A stretch of DNA of 30,250 nucleotides from IMG/VR virus record IMGVR_UViG_3300023184_000384, positions 1-30,250 of that record; one strand, 5' to 3'. How positions within the stretch are numbered: position 1 is the first letter of the stretch; the number at the start of each line of letters is the position of its first letter. Made by a program: the position numbers and the translations under genes. Below the pieces are notes generated by a model. It saw only the letters and a program-made list of their open reading frames with translations, did not search any database and was not told the DNA's origin. Origin of the DNA: a virus. Shown in pieces: positions 14,293 to 21,346 of this stretch.

Positions 14293-14556
14293 TTATTTTT
14301 TATTTATTAATGTTTCAAAATATGTTCTATTTACTGACATATACTTGTCTTTTTCTTCTTTGCTATTAATTTTACCACATAATTTTCTATATTTATCTAG
14401 TAATTCTTGATTTGGTGTTTTACGTTCAACTAGATGAGAATAGTTTTGCATAATATGTTCTCCTACTAATCTTTCACTTGTTAGTTGATTTAGTCTATCT
14501 ATAAACTCACGTCTTAAAGTACGAAAATTTAGAAAAAATGTTTTTATTTTTTGCAT
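14293..14556 (-). CDS. Hypothetical protein (87 aa)
   Basis: This basic, helical protein begins MQKIKTFFLNFRTLRREFID and has many Lys/Arg residues with no motif I recognise. Its ATG overlaps the stop of the glycosyltransferase upstream (TAATG), so co-translation is likely. It may be a small accessory of the block or an unrelated cargo gene. Confidence 0.65.
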   Translation of the reverse strand: MQKIKTFFLNFRTLRREFIDRLNQLTSERLVGEHIMQNYSHLVERKTPNQELLDKYRKLCGKINSKEEKDKYMSVNRTYFETLINKK

Positions 14557-15857
14557 TATATTTTAGTTAAATTTGGTAATGATATTTTCTTAAGCATTGG
14601 TAATTTAAGTGCTTGATGTTTCGGAAATTCAGGTACTCTACTTAAATATTCTTTCATTTTCTCAGTCATTTTCTCAAATGAGAAATTTTGTTTAGAATAG
14701 AATCCTTGACGTTTTCCTCCATCAACATATACCTTATAATTTTCAAACATGTCTTTTAAGTAATGCCCTATCGAAGCATAATCTGGTGAGAACCATTTAC
14801 CATCTTTTACCAACATTGTATTAGCAGCACTTGGATGAACATTAGTTAATGTACCTTTTATCAATTGAGTAAATTCTGGATTTAAAAAATCTAAATGTCC
14901 GCTCCATCCTGTTGTAAGTAGAGGTTTTTTAGATTGAGTAAATTCTAATAATGGTCTTCCAAATCCTTCCCCTTTAGTTAATGAAACCATTGCTTTCACT
15001 TTTGGATGATTATATATCTCATTAATTTCAGCATCTGTAAATTCACCATGCAATAAATATATTTTAGGTAAATTATCTGATTTTACAGTTCGTTTAATAA
15101 TATTGATACGTTTTAAAATTTCATCTCTATCCATATAAGAAGAACCCATTAAAGACGTTTTTAAAATTAGAGCTGGAGGTTTCTTAGTATTTTTAAATGT
15201 CTCTAAGAAAGATTTAATTAACAGTCCTACGTTTTTTCTATCTTCACCTAAATCTCCTGGCAGCCAGTGACCTAAATATAAGTAACAGAAATCTTCAGGT
15301 ATTGAATTTAAATCACCAATGTTTAAATTTGGTTTATCTAAAAACTTATAAATGTTTGTATCTATTCCTTCAAATATAACTTCTATAGGTGTTTTTACTT
15401 CTATAACAGCTTCTAATTGTTTAGTATGTTCATTTACTTTATTATATTTACTTGCTAGGAATCCTTTCTTAGAATGTTCAGATGAAACTAAAACTAAATC
15501 CATTCTGTTTACTCCTTCTACCCAATCAGCAGGTACAATATCTATTTCTAGACCTGCAGTGATTCCAATGTTAAATTTTCCTGCTTTTTGGAACTCATTA
15601 GGCACTGTAATCCAAATCATAACATCTGGTTGTGCACTTAACTGCATTGTAGGTAAAATGTACTCATTTAAGAAATGCCACTCTGGGTTATCGTTGATGA
15701 AATTTGTAGGTGTGTTTCCCCAATTGCAGGATAGTATTTTAATATCCCATTCATCCTTTTTCAATTCAATAATTGATTTAACTGTATCTCTTGATCTTGC
15801 TCCATAACCTGATAAGGTATCTACAGGAGCGTAAATTACACAACTAGTTTTGTTCAT
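14556..15857 (-). CDS. GT-B glycosyltransferase, GT4-like
   Basis: The 433-residue enzyme has the N-terminal acceptor-domain start PVDTLSGYGARSRD. Its C-terminal donor site reads VSLTKGEGFGRPLLEFTQSK, where E297 and E305 form the E-x7-E pair that binds the nucleotide-sugar in GT4 enzymes, followed by LLTTGWSGHLDFL. CYLYLGHWLPGDLGEDRKN fits the start of the second Rossmann-like domain. The 42-residue gene upstream overlaps its start. The substrate is unknown. The 151-codon antisense frame here is a shadow. Confidence 0.88.
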   Translation of the reverse strand: MNKTSCVIYAPVDTLSGYGARSRDTVKSIIELKKDEWDIKILSCNWGNTPTNFINDNPEWHFLNEYILPTMQLSAQPDVMIWITVPNEFQKAGKFNIGITAGLEIDIVPADWVEGVNRMDLVLVSSEHSKKGFLASKYNKVNEHTKQLEAVIEVKTPIEVIFEGIDTNIYKFLDKPNLNIGDLNSIPEDFCYLYLGHWLPGDLGEDRKNVGLLIKSFLETFKNTKKPPALILKTSLMGSSYMDRDEILKRINIIKRTVKSDNLPKIYLLHGEFTDAEINEIYNHPKVKAMVSLTKGEGFGRPLLEFTQSKKPLLTTGWSGHLDFLNPEFTQLIKGTLTNVHPSAANTMLVKDGKWFSPDYASIGHYLKDMFENYKVYVDGGKRQGFYSKQNFSFEKMTEKMKEYLSRVPEFPKHQALKLPMLKKISLPNLTKI

Positions 15858-15972
15858 ATTCTTTTATAAATTGGTTATAAATTTCTTTTTGTAATTCATT
15901 TGACATAAAAATAAAATCTTCTAGATGTTGTCTATCACTTACATATTTAACAAATTCTATTGCTAATTCCAT
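15844..15972 (-). CDS. Small protein between two GT-B genes (42 aa)
   Basis: The ATG at 15970-15972 opens MELAIEFVKYVSDRQHLEDF, ending IKEYEQN. It overlaps the start of the next glycosyltransferase by 14 bases and lies two bases after the stop of the previous one, as expected of a real gene in a packed operon. It is acidic and helical. Function unknown. Confidence 0.6.
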   Translation of the reverse strand: MELAIEFVKYVSDRQHLEDFIFMSNELQKEIYNQFIKEYEQN

Positions 15973-15974
15973 AA

Positions 15975-17429
15975 CTAGTAATTAAGTTTATGATTTAATT
16001 CTCTTTTTTCTATTTTATCTGTATCTAATAATTCGAAATTTTTTCTGGGTTTCCAAGTTGAAAATAAAGTATCTATATTTTCTATGATACGTTTCCCCAT
16101 TTTTTCTCCTGTGAATCCTGCTTCATCACCTACAGCCCATTCTCTTCCCATTAATCCTCTTTTCACACGTTCTTCTTTTTCTAACTTATAAACATTTAAT
16201 ATTTGTTCAGCAGCGTCTTCAGCTGTACATCTATCATCCCAAATATAAGGAGTTTCAGGTGAGCCTTGAATTGATCTATTTGTTGGATATACTGGAAATG
16301 CCCATTCACCGTGATTTTTTAAAGTTCCGTTGTGGTTAGATGGAAAATCAGCGTCTACTTCCATCCATTTACCATCTTTTGTAAATCTCATTTGGTCTTG
16401 CATTCCACCTGTTACATTTGCTATAATTGGTAAACCACATAATAAAGCTTCAGTTAATGCTAAGCCCCATCCTTCATTTGATGTTAATAAAATTTGAGCA
16501 TCTGACATATTATATAAGAAACTCATATGGGTTGGATCTAGTCTCTGATCTGAAAATATAATGTTATATTTTTCTTCTCCTTTAAAGAAGAAATCACATA
16601 CTGCTCCTAAATCTGTTCCATTTCCATCTACTACTTGTGTATGTAAAATAAAAGCACATTTTTTAGCTTTTTCTTCTGGTAAGTTATCAATAAATAACTT
16701 ATATGCTAATAAAGTATCAGGTATTTGTTTTCTACGAATATTTCTTGAATTGAAGAATAGAATAAAATCATATTCTTTTCCTTTCAACATATTATCTTTA
16801 AATTTTAGAAATTCTAAATATTTAGGTGAGCCAAAAGGTTCTTGACTTATTGGTTTAAATACATTTTCATTTAGACCATGAGGTACATATTCAATTATTT
16901 TGTCTTTAACCTTATCTCCTAATACTAACTTATTAATGTTAACAGTTTGTTTAGAAATTCCTAATAAAGCATCACATGCCTCATAGAATGGTCTGTTATA
17001 CATTGGTGCTGGATAATTATCCCATATGTTTAGGTAAATAATAGGAATGTGTTTTCTAATTTCATTTTCAATTTGAAACAACCAAGTAAAATATCTTGGG
17101 TCAGTAATTAAAAATATAGCATCTGGTTTTTCGTCTTTAATAAGTTGTCTTATTAGACGTGGTTCACCATATCCTTCTGTTGGATATAAAAATATACTTG
17201 AATCCGTTAGCCCAGTTTGAGCATCATTATCTTGTGATAAATCGAATTTTTTTCCTTTTTCTGGATGATTCATAGCACCTGCTACTTGTACCCAATTGAA
17301 GTGGTGTGAGGTGTTCATTACTATTTCTCTAGCAACTGTTGCTACACCTGAATGTACTCTGATATCATCACATATTAGTAAAATTTTGCGGCGTTTTTCC
17401 TTAGGAATATAACCTAATTTTTCTTTCAT
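15975..17429 (-). CDS. GT-B glycosyltransferase, GT4-like
   Basis: The 484-residue protein starts KEKRRKILLICDDIRVHSGVA, a Rossmann start with the acceptor-side glycine loop of GT4. It later has LFFNSRNIRRKQIPDTLLAY at the domain junction and LLTSNEGWGLALTEALLCGL, where E319 and E327 make the E-x7-E donor site, then IIANVTGGMQDQ. It is the first gene of the glycan block in transcription order, with an A-rich leader (TTATATTAAATAAA) before the ATG. Donor and acceptor are unknown. Confidence 0.88.
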   Translation of the reverse strand: MKEKLGYIPKEKRRKILLICDDIRVHSGVATVAREIVMNTSHHFNWVQVAGAMNHPEKGKKFDLSQDNDAQTGLTDSSIFLYPTEGYGEPRLIRQLIKDEKPDAIFLITDPRYFTWLFQIENEIRKHIPIIYLNIWDNYPAPMYNRPFYEACDALLGISKQTVNINKLVLGDKVKDKIIEYVPHGLNENVFKPISQEPFGSPKYLEFLKFKDNMLKGKEYDFILFFNSRNIRRKQIPDTLLAYKLFIDNLPEEKAKKCAFILHTQVVDGNGTDLGAVCDFFFKGEEKYNIIFSDQRLDPTHMSFLYNMSDAQILLTSNEGWGLALTEALLCGLPIIANVTGGMQDQMRFTKDGKWMEVDADFPSNHNGTLKNHGEWAFPVYPTNRSIQGSPETPYIWDDRCTAEDAAEQILNVYKLEKEERVKRGLMGREWAVGDEAGFTGEKMGKRIIENIDTLFSTWKPRKNFELLDTDKIEKRELNHKLNY

Positions 17430-17454
17430 AAATTTTATTTTTTATTTAATATAA

Positions 17455-18129
17455 CTAATTTTCTTTATATTTCCAAATGTAACCATAAGATGTTTTTTGG
17501 TTTTTTAATAAACAATTAGAAATTCCACTTTCATTAACATTTAGTTCTTTAGAAGCATGTCTAATCGATTCATATTCTTTAATAAATCTCCCATCTAGAT
17601 CATATTGAAATATAGGTTTCATTAATTTAAAAAGCCATTTTTTTGATTTATAAAAATCTTTATTTTTTATTAAATGACCTAATTTTAAATTAACAATATG
17701 TTCTTCTGAAAATTTTTTATTTTTGAATCTTTCTCTAGTATCAGGTCTATATTTTCCTTTTAATGCTTTAGACGTACCTGGTTTAGGTTTGCCTTTCCCT
17801 CCAGAATTAGGTTTAGGTTTTCGCATTTTTTGTTTAGTTACTTCAGTATGAAAATTAGGTCCACTTCCGCCTTTATTATGGTTTAAAACAGTAAAACCTA
17901 AAAATTTATAATACTCAATCCAAAAACATTCTAATGGTTTCCAATCTTCACGATTTAAACTTTGTACTTCATCTATATAAGAATATTCTATATCTTGACC
18001 ATATATTTTTTTATGATCTGCTTCTCGTGAATTTATAGTTTTACCTATATATAATTTAGAAGAATCTCCAAAACAATTAGTTATTAAGTATATTTTTGTT
18101 TTTTCTATAACGCTGTCGTGCTTTTTCAT
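17455..18129 (-). CDS. GIY-YIG homing endonuclease, free-standing (b)
   Basis: I favour the ATG at 18127-18129 (224 residues), because the paralogue at 3367-3960 starts only a few residues before its KIYLVTN. The frame is open further upstream, overlapping another gene. GIY-YIG segments: TKIYLITNCFG, KLYIGKTINSR (catalytic Arg) and ECFWIEYYKFLGF (probable catalytic Glu), then LNHNKGG. The middle holds Lys/Gly/Pro-rich linkers and NUMOD3-like pieces. The C-terminus is a NUMOD1-like unit (FQYDLDGRFI, SIRHASKEL, YGYIWKYKE). It lies between the glycan block and the nucleotide-metabolism block. Confidence 0.88.
   Translation of the reverse strand: MKKHDSVIEKTKIYLITNCFGDSSKLYIGKTINSREADHKKIYGQDIEYSYIDEVQSLNREDWKPLECFWIEYYKFLGFTVLNHNKGGSGPNFHTEVTKQKMRKPKPNSGGKGKPKPGTSKALKGKYRPDTRERFKNKKFSEEHIVNLKLGHLIKNKDFYKSKKWLFKLMKPIFQYDLDGRFIKEYESIRHASKELNVNESGISNCLLKNQKTSYGYIWKYKEN
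17891..17937. repeat. 47-base repeat shared by the two GIY-YIG genes, copy 2
   Basis: This stretch differs from 3740-3786 at one base, a synonymous-looking change within the segment encoding ECFWIEYYKFLGF. Confidence 0.85.
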
Positions 18130-18226
18130 CTTGTTGTTCCTTATTTTCCCAATAATGATCGTGAGCGCGTTGTTTTTTAACTGCTTGTTTTTCAACTTCT
18201 GTTAAATATTTTTTTAGACGTCCCAT
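18077..18226 (-). CDS. Small basic MGRxKKYLTE protein overlapped by the GIY-YIG gene
   Basis: I use the ATG at 18224-18226 (49 residues: MGRLKKYLTEVEKQAVKKQR and onward, ending RQRYRKNKNILNN). The MGRxKKYLTEEEK start followed by N-K-E and R-Y-x-K-N repeats recurs, from memory, as the N-terminal part of longer DNA-binding or nuclease-like proteins in large DNA viruses and phages. Here it ends early, and its last 53 bases overlap the endonuclease frame, so it may be a truncated remnant or the separated N-terminal domain of the endonuclease. A +1 shift would join them. Confidence 0.6.
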   Translation of the reverse strand: MGRLKKYLTEVEKQAVKKQRAHDHYWENKEQQDEKARQRYRKNKNILNN

Positions 18227-18248
18227 TTTATCGGTTATAAATATATAA

Positions 18249-18265
18249 GGATCTAACAAAGATCC
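18249..18265. repeat. Inverted repeat GGATC...GATCC
   Basis: Five-base arms with a seven-base loop lie between the ribbon-helix-helix gene and the MGRxKKYLTE gene, just before an ATATATT box (18240-18246). It resembles the hairpins seen next to other promoter-like elements here; it could be a weak terminator or an operator. Confidence 0.45.
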
Positions 18266-18280
18266 ATAATAACTTTTATT

Positions 18281-18469
18281 TTAATCTTTGGTATTTAAGT
18301 GGTGGTTGGTAACTTGTTTTCTAAATTCTTCATTATTAATATATAAATCAATTGCTCGATTTACAAGCTTATTTAAATTAAATTTTCTCCTTACTCCTTC
18401 TAATTTGAAGGCATTGAATAAATCTTCATCAACTTTAACTGAGGTAAGAATTTCTTGTTTTTTTATCAT
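18281..18469 (-). CDS. Ribbon-helix-helix regulator (Arc/MetJ type)
   Basis: The 62-residue protein has ILTSVKVDEDLFNAFKLEGV followed by NLNKLVNRAIDLYINNEEF, the beta-strand, helix, turn, helix of a ribbon-helix-helix DNA-binding dimer (the SVKVD strand would enter the major groove). Such proteins repress their own and nearby genes. A GGATC/GATCC inverted repeat downstream and an ATATATT box could be targets, but this is untested. It lies downstream of the nuclease gene with a gap of about 38 bases. Confidence 0.85.
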   Translation of the reverse strand: MIKKQEILTSVKVDEDLFNAFKLEGVRRKFNLNKLVNRAIDLYINNEEFRKQVTNHHLNTKD

Positions 18470-18507
18470 AACATTATCTTTGTATATACATATATACGAA
18501 TTTCATA

Positions 18508-19458
18508 TTAAACGCCTTTATTACATAACTCCTTTTTATTTTTGAATTGGCAATATTGACAACTAGATTTACTTGGTGTTGCTTGATGATCAGTGTTCTT
18601 ATATGAACCGTCTATATTAAATACATTTTCTATAAATCCAGTTAATGCATCTTTAGATTTTTTCATTTTTGTTTTTCCATTTGCTGGTACAAACGATTGA
18701 ACACGTTTTTGAGGAAATTCTGATTCTTCCCAAATTTTCCTTTTCAATATGAAAAATTCAATATCTATATGATCTATATCTACTCCAAACTGTTCACTAA
18801 AAAACTGTTTATATAGTAGTAGTTGGAATTGTTTAACTTCATCTTTCTTTTCCTTATCTTTCCATCCACGAGTACTAGTTTTTATATCGTATATAACAAA
18901 TTTCTCTGAAGGTTCGTGATATAATACTAAATCTATAAATCCATTAAATAAAACGTTGTTATACCGTTTATCTGGTGGTAATACTACTGGTATCTCGACA
19001 CCTACAAAGTGCCAATCTCTTATACTAAAATAACTGTTACGTTTCTTTTTGATATGTTCTAAAATTTTAAGTCCATCTTCAAAAAATTCCCTCATTTCAG
19101 TTGGATTACTAAAATGTACTTTCTTATTTTCGTTGTATCCATCAGCGTATGCTTTTTGGAATGCGTCTTCAAAATATTCTTCCAAATTGATATTATCTGC
19201 TTTAGCTCCACTTTCATTGTACGTTACTGTTAAGTAATGCTGTAACGTTTCATGTATAGCAGTTCCAAAAGTCATATTGATAGATTGAGAACGAATTTTC
19301 TCTCCATCCCTGTACTGGAGTGCCCATCTTTTTGGACACCCCATAAACATTGACATCTGGCTGTATGAAAGTGATTTTTGAAAAGCAAAATTAATTTCCT
19401 CAACTTTATGTTTTTGGATTTGTTTAATTATACTTGGAATTTGTTTTGCTTTAGACAT
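18508..19458 (-). CDS. PD-(D/E)XK nuclease with a probable 4Fe-4S cluster (Cas4/AddB-like)
   Basis: This 316-residue protein fits the RecB-family exonuclease group. Active-site pieces in order: GTAIHETLQHY (His69), GFIDLVLYHEP (Asp176), FVIYDIKTSTRGW (Asp191, Lys193) and QFQLLLYKQ (the Q-x3-Y motif). Cys41 (MGCPKRW) plus Cys300, Cys303 and Cys312 (CQYCQFKNKKELC) match the N- and C-terminal cysteine set that holds a 4Fe-4S cluster in Cas4, AddB and Dna2. It probably processes DNA ends in phage recombination or replication. Its start overlaps the upstream gene by eight bases. No CRISPR element is near, so a Cas4 adaptation role is unlikely. Confidence 0.88.
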   Translation of the reverse strand: MSKAKQIPSIIKQIQKHKVEEINFAFQKSLSYSQMSMFMGCPKRWALQYRDGEKIRSQSINMTFGTAIHETLQHYLTVTYNESGAKADNINLEEYFEDAFQKAYADGYNENKKVHFSNPTEMREFFEDGLKILEHIKKKRNSYFSIRDWHFVGVEIPVVLPPDKRYNNVLFNGFIDLVLYHEPSEKFVIYDIKTSTRGWKDKEKKDEVKQFQLLLYKQFFSEQFGVDIDHIDIEFFILKRKIWEESEFPQKRVQSFVPANGKTKMKKSKDALTGFIENVFNIDGSYKNTDHQATPSKSSCQYCQFKNKKELCNKGV

Positions 19459-19801
19459 ATGGGTTGTAGTATTCAGGTACGTATCTTGGATCGTTTATAT
19501 TACTAACCCAATCTATTTCTTTAATTGGTAATTCATTTGTTATAATACAAGTGTCCTCACAATCGTACCAATAATCATCTGGGTCTCCTTCAAAATGGAA
19601 TTCAGCAAAATTTCTTCGTGTGTCACTAAATCCATCTATTTTACGAATGGTTTCTTTTGTGTAACTTGCATAAAATCGTTTACCATAAGCACCTACATAA
19701 TTTTTGTAGTGAGTAGGTTCAGTATATTTATCTACACCTAGTTGAAGTTTTTCTCTGTCTTCAGGTGGTACTGAGGGAATTTTACGTCTTGGTTTTTTCA
19801 T
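19451..19801 (-). CDS. Hypothetical protein (116 aa)
   Basis: I do not recognise this protein. It has a basic N-terminus (MKKPRRKIPSVPPEDREKLQ), then a Tyr/Gly-rich central part (VGAYGKRFYASYTKETIRKI) and an acidic, aromatic C-terminus (DPDDYWYDCEDTC). It sits between the HAD phosphatase and the Fe-S nuclease with end overlaps, suggesting one operon. No membrane or catalytic motif is obvious. Confidence 0.65.
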   Translation of the reverse strand: MKKPRRKIPSVPPEDREKLQLGVDKYTEPTHYKNYVGAYGKRFYASYTKETIRKIDGFSDTRRNFAEFHFEGDPDDYWYDCEDTCIITNELPIKEIDWVSNINDPRYVPEYYNPYV

Positions 19802-20212
19802 TTATAAAATACCTTTTAATTTTAACATTTCTTCTACTTCTCTCCAATCAACAAACGGTCTTTCAATTTTCCAATCATACATTAATGGACATCCTAAAGC
19901 AGCGTCATCAATATAAAGTTGAGCATAACATTTTGGAGATGAAGTCCATTCTTCCTGACCTGGATTTGACTGAATTCCATATAATGGAATTCCATTTGAT
20001 TGGAACCATTCTAATGCATCCCACAATCCTCCATTTTCGATTTTTCCAGTAACAGGTGAGATACCTTCTTTATGAGAACGCATTGTAAATAATATTAAAT
20101 TATGTCCCTTTGCTACTAATGCTTTTAATACAGGTACCGCTCCTATATCTTCACCTACTTTAGGATATTCATGTGTTACACATGTTCCATCAAAATCTAT
20201 AGCTATATCCAT
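19802..20212 (-). CDS. HAD-superfamily phosphatase
   Basis: The 136-residue enzyme shows the HAD motifs in order: IDFDGT (5-10, nucleophile Asp6 and acid Asp8), FTMRS (42-46, motif II Thr43), a plausible motif III lysine (SPK, Lys94) and YIDDAALG (100-107, motif IV metal-binding Asp102/103). The cap is small. Together with the Nmad1-like neighbour it may act on nucleotides, for example a 5'-nucleotidase or a modified-nucleotide phosphatase, but the substrate cannot be read. One base separates it from the upstream gene. Confidence 0.88.
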   Translation of the reverse strand: MDIAIDFDGTCVTHEYPKVGEDIGAVPVLKALVAKGHNLILFTMRSHKEGISPVTGKIENGGLWDALEWFQSNGIPLYGIQSNPGQEEWTSSPKCYAQLYIDDAALGCPLMYDWKIERPFVDWREVEEMLKLKGIL

Positions 20213-20213
20213 T

Positions 20214-20627
20214 TTACCAATCGTATTTAAATGATTTCAATTTACCTTTCATTATTTCATATCCAATTTCTTGGAATATGGATTTATCTTCTTCTTTATA
20301 TCCCCAATAATCATTTTCTTCTCCATAAAATGCAAAAGCAAATGGTTCATCCATAAAATCACTAATATCGGTAGTTTCATATCTATTAAACCAATCACTT
20401 CCTATCTCATCCATATATTCCCTTAATTTTGGAAATTTTGATCTTAAAGGTAAAAAATCTTGTTCATCCGTATCAGCATTGCTTTCCCACCAAATCTTAA
20501 ATTTATCAATTGGTGATTTAGCTTGATTCATTAGTTGTTTTTCTAATTTAGATTTTTGTTTTTCTAAAGTTGAAATTTCTTTATCAATTTGCTTGATTGC
20601 ACTTTTAATTTCTTTTACTTTTTCCAT
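20214..20627 (-). CDS. Hypothetical protein with an N-terminal coiled coil (137 aa)
   Basis: Residues about 1-37 (MEKVKEIKSAIKQIDKEIST and onward) form a heptad-like coiled coil. The rest is acidic and aromatic, with ISDFMDEPFAFAFYGEEND and DYWGYKEEDKSI, and no motif I can place. It overlaps the Nmad1-like gene by 13 bases, so it is likely co-translated. Confidence 0.65.
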   Translation of the reverse strand: MEKVKEIKSAIKQIDKEISTLEKQKSKLEKQLMNQAKSPIDKFKIWWESNADTDEQDFLPLRSKFPKLREYMDEIGSDWFNRYETTDISDFMDEPFAFAFYGEENDYWGYKEEDKSIFQEIGYEIMKGKLKSFKYDW

Positions 20628-20962
20628 AATCCTCTATCCACTAATTGAGCTATAATACCATAGTTAGTAAGATCTTGATATGTATCAGTTAATGCTTCAT
20701 TTTGTGCTTTACGACTTGTAATGATTAGATTTTTCCATCTGCTTATCTTATCATTTAGTCTAAAAAATAGACCTGTTAAAGCAAATTGTTTTTCATCATC
20801 ATTAGATAACTGAGTCCCAGCTGCTATGTTAGTTAAACCATAGTCAAGATGTTTTTTAGCAAATAACTCATACTGTTCCTTCATTATTTTCTTATATCCA
20901 CTTGCAATAGTAGGATATTCTGCTTCGAGTTGTTCGATAACTGATAGTTCTTTTTCTGCCAT
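20615..20962 (-). CDS. Nmad1/DUF1599-like protein (nucleotide-modification-associated)
   Basis: The 115-residue protein has ELFAKKHLDYGLTNI, FFRLNDKISRWKNLI and NEALTDTYQDLTNYGIIAQL, the K-x-x-D-Y-G, R-x-x-D-K-I-x-R and DTxxDLxNYxI pattern of DUF1599, a domain described (as Nmad1) as linked to modified-nucleotide synthesis in phages. It lies next to a HAD phosphatase, which fits nucleotide metabolism. The enzyme activity of the family is not established as far as I know. Its start overlaps the stop of the candidate frameshift extension as TAATG. Confidence 0.75.
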   Translation of the reverse strand: MAEKELSVIEQLEAEYPTIASGYKKIMKEQYELFAKKHLDYGLTNIAAGTQLSNDDEKQFALTGLFFRLNDKISRWKNLIITSRKAQNEALTDTYQDLTNYGIIAQLVDRGLWKK

Positions 20963-21135
20963 TAGTTTTGTCCAATTGAATTAGCCATATAAGATGTGGC
21001 TGATGTGTATGTAAAATTTTGAGGTGTTCTTGATGTTAAAACACTATTGCCGTTATGAAGTGAATTTCCAAAATTTTGATTATGGTTATATGTACCATTA
21101 CTAGTAGTGGAGGCTATTAAATTCACTTCTACTAA
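20962..21135 (-). CDS. Open -1-frame extension (57 codons), candidate frameshift product with 21132-21344
   Basis: From TTA at 21133-21135 to the TAA at 20962-20964, the -1 frame is open for 57 codons rich in Asn, Ser and Thr (for example NGTYNHNQNFGNSLHNG and NFTYTSATSYMANSIGQN). It has no ATG near its head; the nearest alternative start is a GTG a few codons in, without a ribosome site. Its TAA overlaps the next gene's ATG as TAATG, the usual junction here. The upstream frame ends at a slippery-type heptamer, so it may be made as a fusion by -1 frameshifting. If not, GTG initiation or a decayed frame would explain it. Confidence 0.55.
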   Translation of the reverse strand, partial: LVEVNLIASTTSNGTYNHNQNFGNSLHNGNSVLTSRTPQNFTYTSATSYMANSIGQN

Positions 21136-21344
21136 AAAGGGCGCATCATGATCTCAATTTGATCAAGTTGGTCTTTTTTGTCAGCAGGTATTTCCATTGA
21201 TGCAGCCATTAAAGCTGATGGTTGAGTTTCTGCTAAAAGCAATTTTGGTTCTACTAATACTTTAGATTTCAAACCTTCTTCTTTTGATTGTTTTTCTGTT
21301 GGATGCCATAGGATAGCATACTGGAATAATAGTGATTTTTTCAT
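21132..21344 (-). CDS. Conserved phage protein ending RPF (70 aa), possible frameshift upstream partner
   Basis: The 70-residue protein begins MKKSLLFQYAILWHPTEKQS, has KSKVLVEPKLLLAE, and ends DQLDQIEIMMRPF. I recall QYAILWHP...VEPK...RPF proteins in other phages as conserved hypotheticals ending at the same RPF, so the zero-frame product is probably real on its own. The last three sense codons are CGC CCT TTT then TAG, containing C_CCT_TTT. A -1 slip would extend it by 57 residues (20962-21135). Confidence 0.8.
   Translation of the reverse strand: MKKSLLFQYAILWHPTEKQSKEEGLKSKVLVEPKLLLAETQPSALMAASMEIPADKKDQLDQIEIMMRPF
21135..21141 (-). other. Candidate -1 frameshift heptamer C_CCT_TTT
   Basis: On the minus strand the zero-frame codons CGC CCT TTT TAG give the X_XXY_YYZ form with the slip codons CCT and TTT, followed immediately by the stop. 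A small stem with arms AGTA/GTG and CAC/TACT can be drawn just downstream as a possible stimulator. The evidence is sequence form only. Confidence 0.45.
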
Positions 21345-21346
21345 TT

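Noticed and set aside
15352-15807. A 151-codon plus-strand open frame
   Set aside because: It lies wholly inside and antisense to a clear GT4 glycosyltransferase; its composition looks like an antisense shadow and no other plus-strand gene is present.
18095-18110. A canonical A_AAA_AAC -1 slippery heptamer near the end of the MGRxKKYLTE gene
   Set aside because: The -1 frame meets a stop after four codons, and the endonuclease lies in the +1 frame, so a -1 slip cannot join the two.
19765-20052. A 95-codon plus-strand open frame
   Set aside because: It is antisense to the HAD phosphatase, whose motifs are intact, and shows no motif of its own.
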